64,000 nucleotides of DNA from G016756615 sp035556195 (GCA_035556195.1 DATMFK010000039.1:1-64000); one strand, 5' to 3'; positions 45,632-55,494 are shown, numbered from the stretch's first letter. Translations and numbers: made by a program. Notes: generated from the letters alone by a model not told the origin.

Positions 45632-45872
45632 CAACAAATAGATTTGACTCTCCAGTGCGCGATGCAGGCCTGTCTCACCGTCGGCGGACCCTCAATATCG
45701 CCAATATGATTTTTGCTGTGGCGCTGAGCGCACCGATCATGATCGTGGTGCACCAAACCCCAATTTGGCGCAGGTTAGCCCGCGACCGCCAACGGCCGGC
45801 TTCTCACGAGGCGCAAAGCCGCGGCTGACTTTCCACGGTCTCGCGAACGTCGCTCTCGAAGTCATCCCAAAA

Positions 45873-45886
45873 TACTATCTTTAGTA
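45873..45886. promoter_or_regulatory. Candidate GntR operator, site 2 (crotonase operon promoter)
   Basis: TACTATCTTTAGTA is a perfect inverted repeat (TACTA / TAGTA, 4-bp spacer) ending 52 bp upstream of the crotonase start, in the divergent gap facing the GntR gene. Confidence 0.6.
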
Positions 45887-45938
45887 ACTTGGCAAAACTG
45901 CTCGGCTCTGATAGCGTTTAGTCGAGTGGGAGAACGCT

Positions 45939-46718
45939 ATGAATTACGAGAACATCCGGCTCGAGCACGATGGCGGCGTGACGAGGGTCATCATCGACCG
46001 TCCTCCGCTGAATGCCGTGTCGCTGGGGTTGCTGGAGGACATTCTGCACGCGCTGGCCGCGCTCGCGTCGCGTGACGAAACGCGCTGCATCGTCCTCATG
46101 GGGGCTGGTCACAAAGCCTTTAGTGCGGGCGCCGACCTGAAGTCTGCGAGCAGCGACCCCGGTGCCAGCACGACGTTTCGCGACCTCGGTCGCGCGGTGC
46201 TCGATGCGATCGAGACGCATCCCAAGCCGGTGGTCGCGGCGATACGCGGCTGGTGTATAGGAGGCGGCTTTGCCATCGCAATGGCCGCCGACATCCGCAT
46301 CGCATCGGACACGGCCAAGTTCAGAACAGCCGACGCCTATATCGGCGTGGTTCCCTCTTGGGGCATGAGCCTGACCCGGCTTGCGCACTTCATTGGGCGC
46401 AACCGCTGCATGGACATGCTGATGCTTGGCGAAGATACCAGCGCCGCTGCGGCGCAAGACCTGGGTCTCCTCACCAGCGTCACTCCAGACGACGCCTTCG
46501 ACGAAGAGGTGGAGCGCGTTTCCAGGCGCTTGGCTTCGGGGGCGCCCATCGTGTTCAAGTCGATCAAGGAGGCCGTTCGCGCGCAGTACTGGGACACGCC
46601 CGCCGACGCGCGTGATCTCGAGGCGAAATGGTCCGATTTCAACGCAAGGTCCAGAGACTACCAGGAAGGTCGCGCAGCATTCGCGGAGAAGCGCCCGCCG
46701 GTTTTCACCGGAATCTGA
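45939..46718 (+). CDS. Crotonase-superfamily protein with altered catalytic residues
   Basis: The 259-residue protein has the enoyl-CoA hydratase/isomerase fold and both oxyanion-hole segments (HKAFSAGADLKSA and GWCIGGGFAIAMAAD). The two catalytic glutamates of hydratases are changed: Ala112 replaces the Glu144 equivalent and Asp132 replaces Glu164 (FRTADAYIGVVPSWG). It is therefore unlikely to be a standard hydratase and may be a hydrolase, isomerase or C-C bond enzyme on an acyl-CoA. It opens the operon with acyl-CoA synthetase and importer genes. Confidence 0.88.
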   Translation: MNYENIRLEHDGGVTRVIIDRPPLNAVSLGLLEDILHALAALASRDETRCIVLMGAGHKAFSAGADLKSASSDPGASTTFRDLGRAVLDAIETHPKPVVAAIRGWCIGGGFAIAMAADIRIASDTAKFRTADAYIGVVPSWGMSLTRLAHFIGRNRCMDMLMLGEDTSAAAAQDLGLLTSVTPDDAFDEEVERVSRRLASGAPIVFKSIKEAVRAQYWDTPADARDLEAKWSDFNARSRDYQEGRAAFAEKRPPVFTGI

Positions 46719-46786
46719 ACGAATAGCGGTTCACGTTTGATCTCGCAGCGGATCGATAGGAACGCCCGAGTCGAGGGGGATAGTAA

Positions 46787-48937
46787 ATGGACAGCATGTT
46801 GGGATGCGCGCCAAGTGCCGCCGCTCGCGTATCGATAGACCGCATCCTCCACCCGCATAGCGTCGCAGTCCTCGGCGCGTCCGATGATATCGGAAAGTTC
46901 GGCGGGCGCATCATGCATTTCCTCACCCGGCATGGCTTCGGGGGCGATGTCTACCCGATCAATCTGCGCCGCGACCAGGTCGCTGGCCGCAAGGCCTATC
47001 CCTCGGTTCTCGCGCTGCCGAGTGCGCCCGACGTCGCAATCATGGCGGTCCCCAGCGAAACGCTCGTGGATTCGCTTCGTGAGGTCGCCGACGCGGGCGT
47101 CGGCTGCTCCGTCATCATTTCGAACGGTTTTGCCGAAACGGGCGACGCCGCTGGGCTGAAGCGGCAGGAAGACCTGATCCGTATCTCGCAGGAAACCGGC
47201 ATGCGGATCGTCGGCCCGAACTGCATGGGCCTCATCGTGCCGCACCACAAGATGGCGCTATGCTCGTCGGTCGTGCTTGATACCGACACGCTCGGCGACG
47301 GCTCCATCGGCCTGATCAGCCAGAGCGGCGCGCTGATGGTCTCGATGTTCGATCGCGCCAAGACGGACGGCATCGGCCTTCGCTACGGAGTCTCTGTCGG
47401 AAACCAGAGCGACCTGGAGATCTGCGACTTTCTCGAATACATGGTCGAGGATCCCGAAACCAAGGCGATTTGCCTCTATATCGAGGGGCTGAAGGACGGC
47501 GAGCGCTTCCGAAGGGCGATCGCCGCCTGCCGCGGCGCCGGCAAGCCGCTCTTCGCCCTGAAGACGGGCCGAACCGAAGCCGGTGTCATCGCCGCCCAGT
47601 CCCACACAGCCAGCCTTGCCGGCTCTCATGAGGCGTTCGCCGCGATCTGCCGGGAAAACGGCGTGATCGAGGCCAAGGGGCAGGACGACATGATCCGTGC
47701 CGCCTACTATCTCAGCAAGAGCAACAATGGGCGCGGCCGCGGTGTCGGCATCTTCTCCTCTTCTGGTGGGACCGCGGGCATTGCATCGGATCGGCTGTCG
47801 GAGGAAGGGCTGGAGATCGCCAAGCCAAGCGCGCAGACGCTGGACATACTCCACCAGTATTTGCTGCCCGCCCAGGCACATAATCCGATCGACTATGGTG
47901 GCCGCATCCAGCCGGAATCCGTCGAAATCAGCGACGTCGTCACCAGCACGCTGATGGCCGATCCCGGTGTGGACTATGGAGTGGCGATCCTTACGTCGAT
48001 GCCGGACTACGCCAACAAGTCGCGCCTGATCGGCAAGGCTGGCGTCGCGAGCGGCAAGCCGTTCCTGGTAACCTTTGCAGCCGGTGCCGCTACCGAGAAG
48101 CCGCGCGAGGCATTGCGCGCAGAAGGCATCGTTCACCTCGACAGCTTCGAGGATGGCATCAGAGCGCTGTCCCTGGTGGTGGCGCACGACCGACTCAAGC
48201 AGAAGAAGCATGAGGCCCCGGCGCGACCGTCGGACCTGCTCCCCGCCTCGGCGGCGCTGGCCAACATCGGCGCCGGCTTCCAGATCGAAAGTCAGGTCAA
48301 GGCACTGTTGTCCGCCTATGGCATCACGACGGCGCGAGAAGTCGTGGTGAACGACGATACTTCCGTCGTGCAGGCTGCCGCCGGCTTCGAATTCCCGGTC
48401 GTACTGAAGGTGGTCTCCCCGGATATCGTGCACAAAAGCGATGTCGGCGGGGTGCGGGTAGGCCTCACGTCTTCGGCGGAGGTCGTCGACGGCATGCGCG
48501 AGATGCGGTCACGCATCGCGACGGAACTGCCGACGGCCCGCATCGAGGGCTTCTCCCTCCAGGAGATGGTCCGAGGCGAGGCCGAAATCTTCATCGGCGT
48601 GCGCCGCGATCCGCAGTTCGGCCCGATCGTGCTCCTGGGCATGGGGGGAATTGCCGTGGAGATCCTCAAGGATGTGGCAGTGGCCTCGGCTCCGACCAGT
48701 CGTATGCGTGCCAGAGAGATGATTGATGAGCTGCGCATCTCGCCCCTGCTCAAGGGCGCACGGGGCCGCCCACCGGTCGATATCGAGGCAATTGTCGATG
48801 CCGTGGTGCGCGTGAGCTGGTTGGCGAGCGACCTTGGCGAACGCCTCGTGGACCTCGAGATCAACCCGCTCATCGTCCGCGCTCAAGGTGGGGGAATCGT
48901 AGCCGTCGACGGGCGGGCGACGCTGGCTGAAATCTAA
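46787..48937 (+). CDS. ADP-forming acyl-CoA synthetase (acetate-CoA ligase family)
   Basis: The 716-residue protein fuses a CoA-binding domain (SVAVLGASDDIGKFGGRIMH), succinyl-CoA-synthetase-like ligase domains with the phospho-His segment QSHTASLAGSHEAF, and a C-terminal ATP-grasp domain (ALLSAYGITTAREVVVNDD, FPVVLKVVSPDIVHKSDVGG, EIFIGVRRDPQFGPIVLLGM). Such enzymes make acyl-CoA with ATP giving ADP, or run in reverse to make ATP. The partner genes suggest the substrate is imported by the downstream ABC system. Confidence 0.9.
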   Translation: MDSMLGCAPSAAARVSIDRILHPHSVAVLGASDDIGKFGGRIMHFLTRHGFGGDVYPINLRRDQVAGRKAYPSVLALPSAPDVAIMAVPSETLVDSLREVADAGVGCSVIISNGFAETGDAAGLKRQEDLIRISQETGMRIVGPNCMGLIVPHHKMALCSSVVLDTDTLGDGSIGLISQSGALMVSMFDRAKTDGIGLRYGVSVGNQSDLEICDFLEYMVEDPETKAICLYIEGLKDGERFRRAIAACRGAGKPLFALKTGRTEAGVIAAQSHTASLAGSHEAFAAICRENGVIEAKGQDDMIRAAYYLSKSNNGRGRGVGIFSSSGGTAGIASDRLSEEGLEIAKPSAQTLDILHQYLLPAQAHNPIDYGGRIQPESVEISDVVTSTLMADPGVDYGVAILTSMPDYANKSRLIGKAGVASGKPFLVTFAAGAATEKPREALRAEGIVHLDSFEDGIRALSLVVAHDRLKQKKHEAPARPSDLLPASAALANIGAGFQIESQVKALLSAYGITTAREVVVNDDTSVVQAAAGFEFPVVLKVVSPDIVHKSDVGGVRVGLTSSAEVVDGMREMRSRIATELPTARIEGFSLQEMVRGEAEIFIGVRRDPQFGPIVLLGMGGIAVEILKDVAVASAPTSRMRAREMIDELRISPLLKGARGRPPVDIEAIVDAVVRVSWLASDLGERLVDLEINPLIVRAQGGGIVAVDGRATLAEI

Positions 48938-48959
48938 CTCGAAGACCGGAGACGGACCT

Positions 48960-50018
48960 TTGCACGGCGACACTCGGCGAATCGAGACCGGTGGCCCCAA
49001 CTGGCCGACGTCCGCACCAGCAGGGGCGTCCGACGTGGCTGCTAGCTCGCCGCTTCTGTCCATCAGAGATCTCCGTGTTTCCTTCCGGACCGAACATGGG
49101 CTCATGCCTGCGGTTCGCGGGGTCAGCTTCGACGTCGAACAGGGAAAATGCCTCGGCATCGTCGGCGAGTCCGGGTCCGGCAAGAGCGTCACGTCGCTTG
49201 CGCTCATGGGACTATTGCCGCCGGGGCGTGCATCCCTGGTCGAGGGGGAGATCCGCTTCGCCGGCCGCGACTTGCGCAAGCTTGCTCCGGCCAAGATGCG
49301 CCGCCTCTGCGGCAGCGAACTCGCCATGGTCTTCCAGGAGCCCATGACCTCGCTCAATCCTGCCTTCACGGTGGGTGATCAGATCATGGAAGTTGTGATG
49401 ACGCATGAAGGCGTTCCGGCGCGCATTGCGCGGGCGAGGGCGCTCGAATTGCTGCGAGAGGTGCGCATCGCCGCACCCGAGCGCAGGCTCGACGACTATC
49501 CGCACAGCATGTCCGGTGGCATGCGCCAGCGCGTGATGATAGCCATCGCGCTCGCCTGCCGTCCCCGGCTGCTGATTGCCGACGAGCCGACGACCGCCCT
49601 GGATGTCACCGTCCAGGCGCAGATCATGGAACTGTTGCGGGTCCTCCAGGGCGAATATGGGATGTCGATCATCCTGATCTCGCACAATCTCGGTGTGATT
49701 TCGGAGATCGCGGATGATATCGCCGTCATGTATGCCGGCCGCATCGTCGAGCGCAGCAGCGCGCAACGCCTCTTCGACCAACCCGAGCACCCTTACACCG
49801 TTGGGCTTCTCGGCGCGATCCCGTCCCCTGGCAGGGAGCGCCTCGCTTCGATCAAGGGTCGGGTACCTGACCTGAACGCATTGCCGTCCGGCTGCACCTT
49901 CGAGCCGCGCTGCCCCTTTGCCGAGCAGAAGTGCCGAGAGATCGATCCGGCGCTCGCTCCCGTCGAGCCGGGGCATTTCAGCGCCTGCCTTCGCGCGCCG
50001 TTGGAGCAATTGACATGA
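48960..50018 (+). CDS. Peptide-type ABC importer ATPase 1 (DppD/OppD-like)
   Basis: The 352-residue ATPase has Walker A GESGSGKSVTS, signature MSGGMRQRVMIAIALA, Walker B LLIADEPTTALDVT and the C-terminal Opp/Dpp extension with a cysteine cluster (CTFEPRCPFAEQKC) typical of the iron-sulfur-containing family. The start is uncertain: TTG 48960 lies after GGAG; the conserved domain begins about 35 residues in. Its stop overlaps the next ATPase start by four bases. Confidence 0.9.
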   Translation: MHGDTRRIETGGPNWPTSAPAGASDVAASSPLLSIRDLRVSFRTEHGLMPAVRGVSFDVEQGKCLGIVGESGSGKSVTSLALMGLLPPGRASLVEGEIRFAGRDLRKLAPAKMRRLCGSELAMVFQEPMTSLNPAFTVGDQIMEVVMTHEGVPARIARARALELLREVRIAAPERRLDDYPHSMSGGMRQRVMIAIALACRPRLLIADEPTTALDVTVQAQIMELLRVLQGEYGMSIILISHNLGVISEIADDIAVMYAGRIVERSSAQRLFDQPEHPYTVGLLGAIPSPGRERLASIKGRVPDLNALPSGCTFEPRCPFAEQKCREIDPALAPVEPGHFSACLRAPLEQLT

Positions 50019-51091
50019 CCGAGCCGCTGCTACGCGTCGAGCACCTGGTCAAGTATTTCAACCTAGGCCCGGCATTCTCGCGATCGCCCAGCATAGTGCA
50101 TGCGGTGGACGGCGTCTCGCTCGAGGTCGGCAAGAGCGAAACGCTCGCGATCGTCGGCGAGAGCGGCTGTGGCAAGTCGACGCTTGGCCGCCTGATCATG
50201 CGGCTGATCAACCCGACGTCTGGCAGCATCAGGTACGAAGGTACCGAACTGGCCTCTCTGAGCGGTCGCAACCTCCTGCCGTTCCGCCGAAAGCTTCAGA
50301 TCATCTTCCAGGACCCCTATGGCTCCCTCAATCCGCGCATGACGGTGCAGGAGACCCTCACAGATCTGCTCTACATTCACAACATCGCTTCGGGCGCCGA
50401 AGCCCGCGCGCGGGTCGGCGAACTCTTGGAAACCGTCGCGCTGCCCGCATCCAGTGCAAAGCGCTACCCGCATGAATTCTCGGGCGGTCAGCGTCAGCGC
50501 ATCGGCATTGCGCGTGCCCTCGCGGTCGGTCCGTCGATCATCGTTTGTGACGAAGCAGTCTCGGCCCTCGACGTCTCGGTGCAGGCGCAGATCGTGAACC
50601 TTCTCGAAGATATCCAGGAACGCTTCGGCATCGGCTACGTCTTCATCTCGCACGATCTGACGGTGGTGCGTCATATGGCCGACCGCGTGGCGGTCATGTA
50701 TCTGGGGCGCATCATAGAGCAGGGCGAGACCGAGCAGATATTTGCCCGGCCCCGGCACCCTTATACCCGCGCGCTGCTGGACGTTATCCCGGTTCCAGGA
50801 GGTAGTCGCGACCTCGAACGCCCCTTGCTGAAGGGCGAGATCCCCAGCCCCGTCGCTCCGCCCCCCGGCTGTCACTTCAATCCGCGGTGCGCATTCGCGA
50901 CCGATCGATGCCGATCGGAGCCACCCGCGCTCGAACCGACCGGCGAGGGGCTGGTCGCCTGTCATCGCTGGCGCGAGATCGCAGAGTGGGTGGAGCCTGC
51001 GAAGCTGACGCGCGCGAGCGACCAGCGGCTGGAAAAACTTCAGTCGCGCTTCAACGTCAGCCGCGAAGCGGGGAGGGCGTCCCCGAGCTGA
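50015..51091 (+). CDS. Peptide-type ABC importer ATPase 2 (DppF/OppF-like)
   Basis: The 358-residue ATPase has Walker A GESGCGKSTLG, signature FSGGQRQRIGIARALA, Walker B IIVCDEAVSALDVS (Ala for the usual Pro after DE) and H-loop FISHDLTVV, with the C-terminal CHFNPRCAFATDRC cluster. It pairs with the preceding ATPase. ATG 50015 lies inside the end of that gene, so the two are translationally coupled. Confidence 0.92.
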   Translation: MTEPLLRVEHLVKYFNLGPAFSRSPSIVHAVDGVSLEVGKSETLAIVGESGCGKSTLGRLIMRLINPTSGSIRYEGTELASLSGRNLLPFRRKLQIIFQDPYGSLNPRMTVQETLTDLLYIHNIASGAEARARVGELLETVALPASSAKRYPHEFSGGQRQRIGIARALAVGPSIIVCDEAVSALDVSVQAQIVNLLEDIQERFGIGYVFISHDLTVVRHMADRVAVMYLGRIIEQGETEQIFARPRHPYTRALLDVIPVPGGSRDLERPLLKGEIPSPVAPPPGCHFNPRCAFATDRCRSEPPALEPTGEGLVACHRWREIAEWVEPAKLTRASDQRLEKLQSRFNVSREAGRASPS

Positions 51092-51153
51092 GCAACTGCA
51101 CCGCGGGTAACGATACAACAACAACGAAACGGATAAACTACCGGAGTTGGGAC

Positions 51154-52659
51154 ATGAAGTACAAGTTGACTGTGATTGCCGCTGCGGCTGCCCTGGCGAT
51201 GTCAGGTGGAGCCGCGTCTGCGCAGAGCGTTATGCGCATTGGCCTCAATGACGATCCCGACACGATCGATCCTGCGCTCAGCCAGGCATTCGTCACCCGT
51301 CTGGTGCTGACCACCTTCTGTGACAAGCTGTTCGATATCAATGCAGAACTTGGATTCGTCCCACGTCTCGCAGAGTCCTACGAATGGTCACCGGACGGAA
51401 AGCAACTCACGCTGCGGCTACGGCCTAACGTCAAGTTCCACGATGGCGAGCCCCTGGACGCGGAAGCCGTCAAATTCAATTTCGAACGCAACATGACGAT
51501 CGAGGGCTCGTTCCGCAAACCGGATCTGGCCGGTGTCACGTCTGTCGAGGCCATGGATCCGCTGACGGTTCGTGTCAACCTCGACGCGCCGTCAGCGTCC
51601 CTGATATCCATATTGGCGGATCGGGCCGGCATGATGGTGTCGCCCAAGGCGGCAAAAGAGCTCGGGACCAAGTTCGGTGCCGCGCCGGTCTGCGCCGGAC
51701 CGTTCAAGTTTGTCAGCCGTGTGCCGCAAGGCCGGATCATATTCGAGAAATTCGCAGACTACTGGGACAAGGAGAACATCCATATCGACCGTGTCGAGAT
51801 GCAGGCCGTCAATGATCCGACGGTACGCTTGTCCAATCTCCAGTCGGGCGAATTCGACATCATCGAGCGTCTTTCGCCAGCCGACGTAAAGCAGGTTGAA
51901 GGCGACAGTAACCTGCGCTTGGCCAAGGCTCCGGACATCGGCTACGGATACATTCAGTTCAACGTCGGCAACGGGCCGCGCGCCGCGAAGATGAGTGACC
52001 AGCGTGTGCGCGAGGCAATCGACATCTCGATCGACCGCGAAGCGCTCGTGAACGTGGCGTTCGAAGGGCTCTACAAGCCCGGTGATCAGGTGATCGCAGA
52101 GGGCAGCTACTACCATGACGAGACCAAACCGGTCGTCAAGCGCGACGTCGAGCGCGCCAAGCAGCTGTTGAAGGAGGCGGGCCAGGAGAACTTCACCTTC
52201 GAAATCAACGTCCGCCCGGACCGCGACTTCCAGGTGCCTGCCCAGATAATCCAGGCGATGCTGGCGGAGTCCGGCATCAACATGGTCATCAACACCATGG
52301 AGAACGTCACGCAGCTCGAAGCCTCCCGCCAGGGCAACTTCGAATCCTACATGTCATTCTGGAGTGGCCGCGTCGATCCCGACGGCAACACCTTTCAATT
52401 CTATAACTGCAATGCCGCGGGCAACCGCATGGGATACTGCAACGAGGAGGTGGACAAGCTCCTCATCGAAGCGCGTCAGACGCTCGATCCCGCGCAACGC
52501 AAGGCGCTGTACAAGAAGGCCCTAGATATCAAGTATCACGACCGGCCCGACCTGTCGCTCTGGTACCGCCAACTCTTTGCGGCGTCGTCTGCGAAGGTCG
52601 AGGGATTGAAACTCTTCCCCGATGGGATGATCCGCCTTCAAGGGGTGAAGCTCAATTGA
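51154..52659 (+). CDS. Family 5 periplasmic substrate-binding protein
   Basis: The 501-residue protein has a signal peptide (YKLTVIAAAAALAMSGGAAS, cleaved after ASA) and the SBP_bac_5 signature (NDDPDTIDPALSQAFVTRL, FHDGEPLDAEAVKFNFER). Members bind peptides, opines, nickel or other polar solutes in the periplasm. Ligand identity cannot be read. The start at ATG 51154 is set by the signal peptide; an open frame further upstream overlaps the ATPase gene. Confidence 0.92.
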   Translation: MKYKLTVIAAAAALAMSGGAASAQSVMRIGLNDDPDTIDPALSQAFVTRLVLTTFCDKLFDINAELGFVPRLAESYEWSPDGKQLTLRLRPNVKFHDGEPLDAEAVKFNFERNMTIEGSFRKPDLAGVTSVEAMDPLTVRVNLDAPSASLISILADRAGMMVSPKAAKELGTKFGAAPVCAGPFKFVSRVPQGRIIFEKFADYWDKENIHIDRVEMQAVNDPTVRLSNLQSGEFDIIERLSPADVKQVEGDSNLRLAKAPDIGYGYIQFNVGNGPRAAKMSDQRVREAIDISIDREALVNVAFEGLYKPGDQVIAEGSYYHDETKPVVKRDVERAKQLLKEAGQENFTFEINVRPDRDFQVPAQIIQAMLAESGINMVINTMENVTQLEASRQGNFESYMSFWSGRVDPDGNTFQFYNCNAAGNRMGYCNEEVDKLLIEARQTLDPAQRKALYKKALDIKYHDRPDLSLWYRQLFAASSAKVEGLKLFPDGMIRLQGVKLN

Positions 52660-52719
52660 TCGTCTCATGGGCGGATCCCGTCGGGTTCCGCCCAGGTTTC
52701 TCAACAGGACCGGAACGCA

Positions 52720-53676
52720 ATGGCACTCGGCTGGTACATTCTTCGACGCCTGGGATCGATCATCCCGACGCTGATCCTCGTGTCGGTCATCGTGTTTGCG
52801 CTTCAGCAACTCATCCCGGGCGATCCCGCTGTCGCCATCGCCGGCGACGAGCTCAATGAACAGGCCATCCAGGAGATCCGGACGAAATACGGTTTCGACC
52901 AGCCGATCTACGTCCAGTATTTCAAATGGATCGGGAATGTCACGACCGGGGACTTCGGGGAATCTTATCGTAACAAGGTCGAAGTCGCGGATCTCATCCT
53001 GCAAAAGCTTCCGGTGACGATCCAGCTCGCCACCTTCGCCATGATCGTCGCGCTAGTGGTCGGCATCCCTGCCGGCATCCTGGCCGCAACCTGCAAGCAA
53101 AACGCCGTCGGGACGGCGGCGAACATACTCGCGCTATCGGGGATCTCCATACCCCATTTCTGGCTGGGCATCATGATGATCCTGATCTTCTCGGTGAATC
53201 TCGGGATTCTGCCCGCATCGGGCTATGTGCCGCCATGGGAAGACCTGCGGCAAAACATTGTTTCGCTGATCATGCCGTCCATCGTGCTTGGGACCGGCGT
53301 GGCTGGCGTCATCACGCGGCACACGCGCGGGGCCATGCTGCAAGTGCTGTCGTCCGACTATGTGCGCACGGCGCGCGCGAAGGGGCTGGCCGAACGGGTC
53401 GTCGTGTCCAAGCATGCGCTGAAGAACGCACTCATTCCAGTCATCACGCTGAGCACGATCGAGTTCGGCCAACTCCTGTCCGGCGCGATCCTGACCGAGC
53501 AGATATTCTCCATTCCCGGCTTCGGCAAGCTGATCGTGGATTCGGTCTTCAACCGCGAATATGCGGTCGTGCAGGGCGTGGTGCTGGTCACGGCGACAAT
53601 CTTCATCCTGCTGAACTTCCTCGCCGACATTCTCTATTTCGTCGTCAATCCACGCATGAGATCGGCTCATGGCTGA
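52720..53676 (+). CDS. Peptide-type ABC importer permease 1 (DppB-like)
   Basis: The 318-residue membrane protein begins with the DppB hallmark YILRRLGSIIPTLILVSVIV and has a large periplasmic loop, about six membrane helices and the ATPase-docking EAA segment (DYVRTARAKGLAERVVVSKH). Its end overlaps the next permease start by eight bases. Confidence 0.93.
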   Translation: MALGWYILRRLGSIIPTLILVSVIVFALQQLIPGDPAVAIAGDELNEQAIQEIRTKYGFDQPIYVQYFKWIGNVTTGDFGESYRNKVEVADLILQKLPVTIQLATFAMIVALVVGIPAGILAATCKQNAVGTAANILALSGISIPHFWLGIMMILIFSVNLGILPASGYVPPWEDLRQNIVSLIMPSIVLGTGVAGVITRHTRGAMLQVLSSDYVRTARAKGLAERVVVSKHALKNALIPVITLSTIEFGQLLSGAILTEQIFSIPGFGKLIVDSVFNREYAVVQGVVLVTATIFILLNFLADILYFVVNPRMRSAHG

Positions 53677-54547
53677 CGTTTCAATTTCCGCCGCTCGGCC
53701 GGGGCGACGCCTCGTCAACAACCGCACGCTGCGGCGGTTCCTGGCTCATCGCCCCGCAGTCATCGCTGCGATCATCCTGCTTATCTTCGCCGTAGTCGCT
53801 GTCCTCGCGCCGGTGATTGCGCCCTACGACCCGATAAAGTCGGATTTCCTCGCGGTCCGCCAAGGACCTTCCCTGGCCCATTGGATGGGTACGGATGAAC
53901 TCGGGCGCGACACGCTTTCGCGCCTGATCTATGGCGCGCGCGTATCGTTGATGGCCGGCATCGTGCCGGTCGTGCTGGCATTGGTGGTCGCGGTGCCGCT
54001 TGGGCTGCTGTCCGGCTATGCCGGTGGCATTGTCGACAACGTGCTGATGCGCATCACCGACGCGCTTCTGGCTATTCCCTTCCTCGTGCTCGCGATCGCG
54101 CTCACCGCCATGCTCGGACCCGGCCTCTTCAACGCAATGCTCGCGATCGGCGTTGCCGCCGTGCCGATTTTTCTTCGCCTTTCGCGCGGCTCGGCCATGG
54201 CGGTCATGCGCGAGGACTACATCGAAGCGGCCCGGGCCGGCGGAAATTCGCCGTTGCGCATCGCTTTCAAGCATGTGTTGCGCAATATGATGCCGCCGAT
54301 CTTCATCCAGGCGACACTCACCGTGGCCACCGCGATCGTTGTCGAGGCCAGCCTCTCGTTCCTCGGCCTCGGTCAGCGCCCGCCAGCCGCATCGTGGGGC
54401 AGCATGCTCAATGACGCGCAGCGTTTCCTGCGTGTCATGCCGACGATGGCGATGTGGCCCGGTCTGGCGATCTTCATCGTCGTCATGTCGATCAACATCG
54501 TTGGCGATGGCATCCGCGACGCGATGGATACGCATCACCGGAACTGA
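53669..54547 (+). CDS. Peptide-type ABC importer permease 2 (DppC-like)
   Basis: The 292-residue permease has the DppC-type N-terminus (RRFLAHRPAVIAAIILLIFA), the motif HWMGTDELGRDTLSRLIYGA and the EAA loop DYIEAARAGGNSPLRIAFKH. It completes the importer made of two ATPases, one binding protein and two permeases. Confidence 0.93.
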   Translation: MADVSISAARPGRRLVNNRTLRRFLAHRPAVIAAIILLIFAVVAVLAPVIAPYDPIKSDFLAVRQGPSLAHWMGTDELGRDTLSRLIYGARVSLMAGIVPVVLALVVAVPLGLLSGYAGGIVDNVLMRITDALLAIPFLVLAIALTAMLGPGLFNAMLAIGVAAVPIFLRLSRGSAMAVMREDYIEAARAGGNSPLRIAFKHVLRNMMPPIFIQATLTVATAIVVEASLSFLGLGQRPPAASWGSMLNDAQRFLRVMPTMAMWPGLAIFIVVMSINIVGDGIRDAMDTHHRN

Positions 54548-54585
54548 TCCACAAACTGTCTGAACACTATCTGGAGCCTTTGCCT

Positions 54586-55494
54586 ATGAAGGTCGTCGAC
54601 CTTGAACTCCACATTCCCCACAGCGAGACCGATCCATCGATCGAGGCGATGACGAAGGGCCGGCCGGGGACCCCATTCCCGCAGTCGTTACCGCGACCGG
54701 AAGGCTATGGCTTTGCGAACTATGGCAAGGTTTTTCGCAAGTCCGGTGGCGGGGCTCCCGTGAGTCCGGAGGAGACGCACGACGACGGCGGCCTCAAGAA
54801 GCTGGTCGAGGACATGGATCGCGCCGGCATCGAGAAGGGATTTCTGATCGGCGCCATGCATGACCGGATCGGTGCGATCCACCGCGCCTATCCCGGCCGT
54901 TTCATCATTCCGGTGCTGCTCAACCCGTTGGATGGCATGCGCGCGGTGAGGGAACTGGAGCGTCTGGTCAAGGACGAGGGCGCGAACGGCCTGCGGGTCT
55001 CGGCGCTCTACAACTCCATCCCCGCCAGCGACAAGCACTACTACCCGCTTTATGCCAAATGCGTGGAGCTCGACATTCCCGTGCGCATCTACACCGCGAT
55101 GACCTACGCGAATGACCGCGCATATGATCTCGGTCACCCTCGCCATCTCGACGGGATCGCCGTCGATTTTCCCGAACTGCGCATCGTGGCCGGCCTTGCC
55201 GGGTGGCCGTGGATCAACGACATGGTGGGGCTGCTGCGCCGCCATCCCAATCTCTATGCCGACACGGCCGCGCATCATCCGCGCTATTTCGCGCAGGCGG
55301 GCTCGGGCTGGGAGCAGTTTCTGCAGTTCGGCAACACGCTGATGCAGGACAAGGTCATGGTCGGCCTGTCGCGCTACCTCTTCAAGGTTCCCTTCGAGGA
55401 TCTCGTGTCGGAGTATCAGAAGCTGCCGCTCAAGGAGAAAGTGATAGAGAAGTGGCTTTACGGCAATGCGCGCGAGTTTTTCAGGATCGGCTGA
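54586..55494 (+). CDS. Amidohydrolase-2-family protein lacking part of the metal site
   Basis: The 302-residue protein has the TIM-barrel amidohydrolase-2 pattern (GWPWINDMVGLLRRHPNLYA, YGNAREFFRIG). The first metal pair could be Glu7/His9 (DLELHIP), as in resorcylate decarboxylases. The later ligands are missing: the barrel positions usually His read PVRIYTAMT and VAGLAGWPW, and the usual GSDYP is GLSRYLF, with Arg for Asp. ATG 54586 follows CTGGAG. It is the last gene of the importer operon and probably acts on the imported compound or an intermediate; catalytic type is unclear. Confidence 0.8.
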   Translation: MKVVDLELHIPHSETDPSIEAMTKGRPGTPFPQSLPRPEGYGFANYGKVFRKSGGGAPVSPEETHDDGGLKKLVEDMDRAGIEKGFLIGAMHDRIGAIHRAYPGRFIIPVLLNPLDGMRAVRELERLVKDEGANGLRVSALYNSIPASDKHYYPLYAKCVELDIPVRIYTAMTYANDRAYDLGHPRHLDGIAVDFPELRIVAGLAGWPWINDMVGLLRRHPNLYADTAAHHPRYFAQAGSGWEQFLQFGNTLMQDKVMVGLSRYLFKVPFEDLVSEYQKLPLKEKVIEKWLYGNAREFFRIG

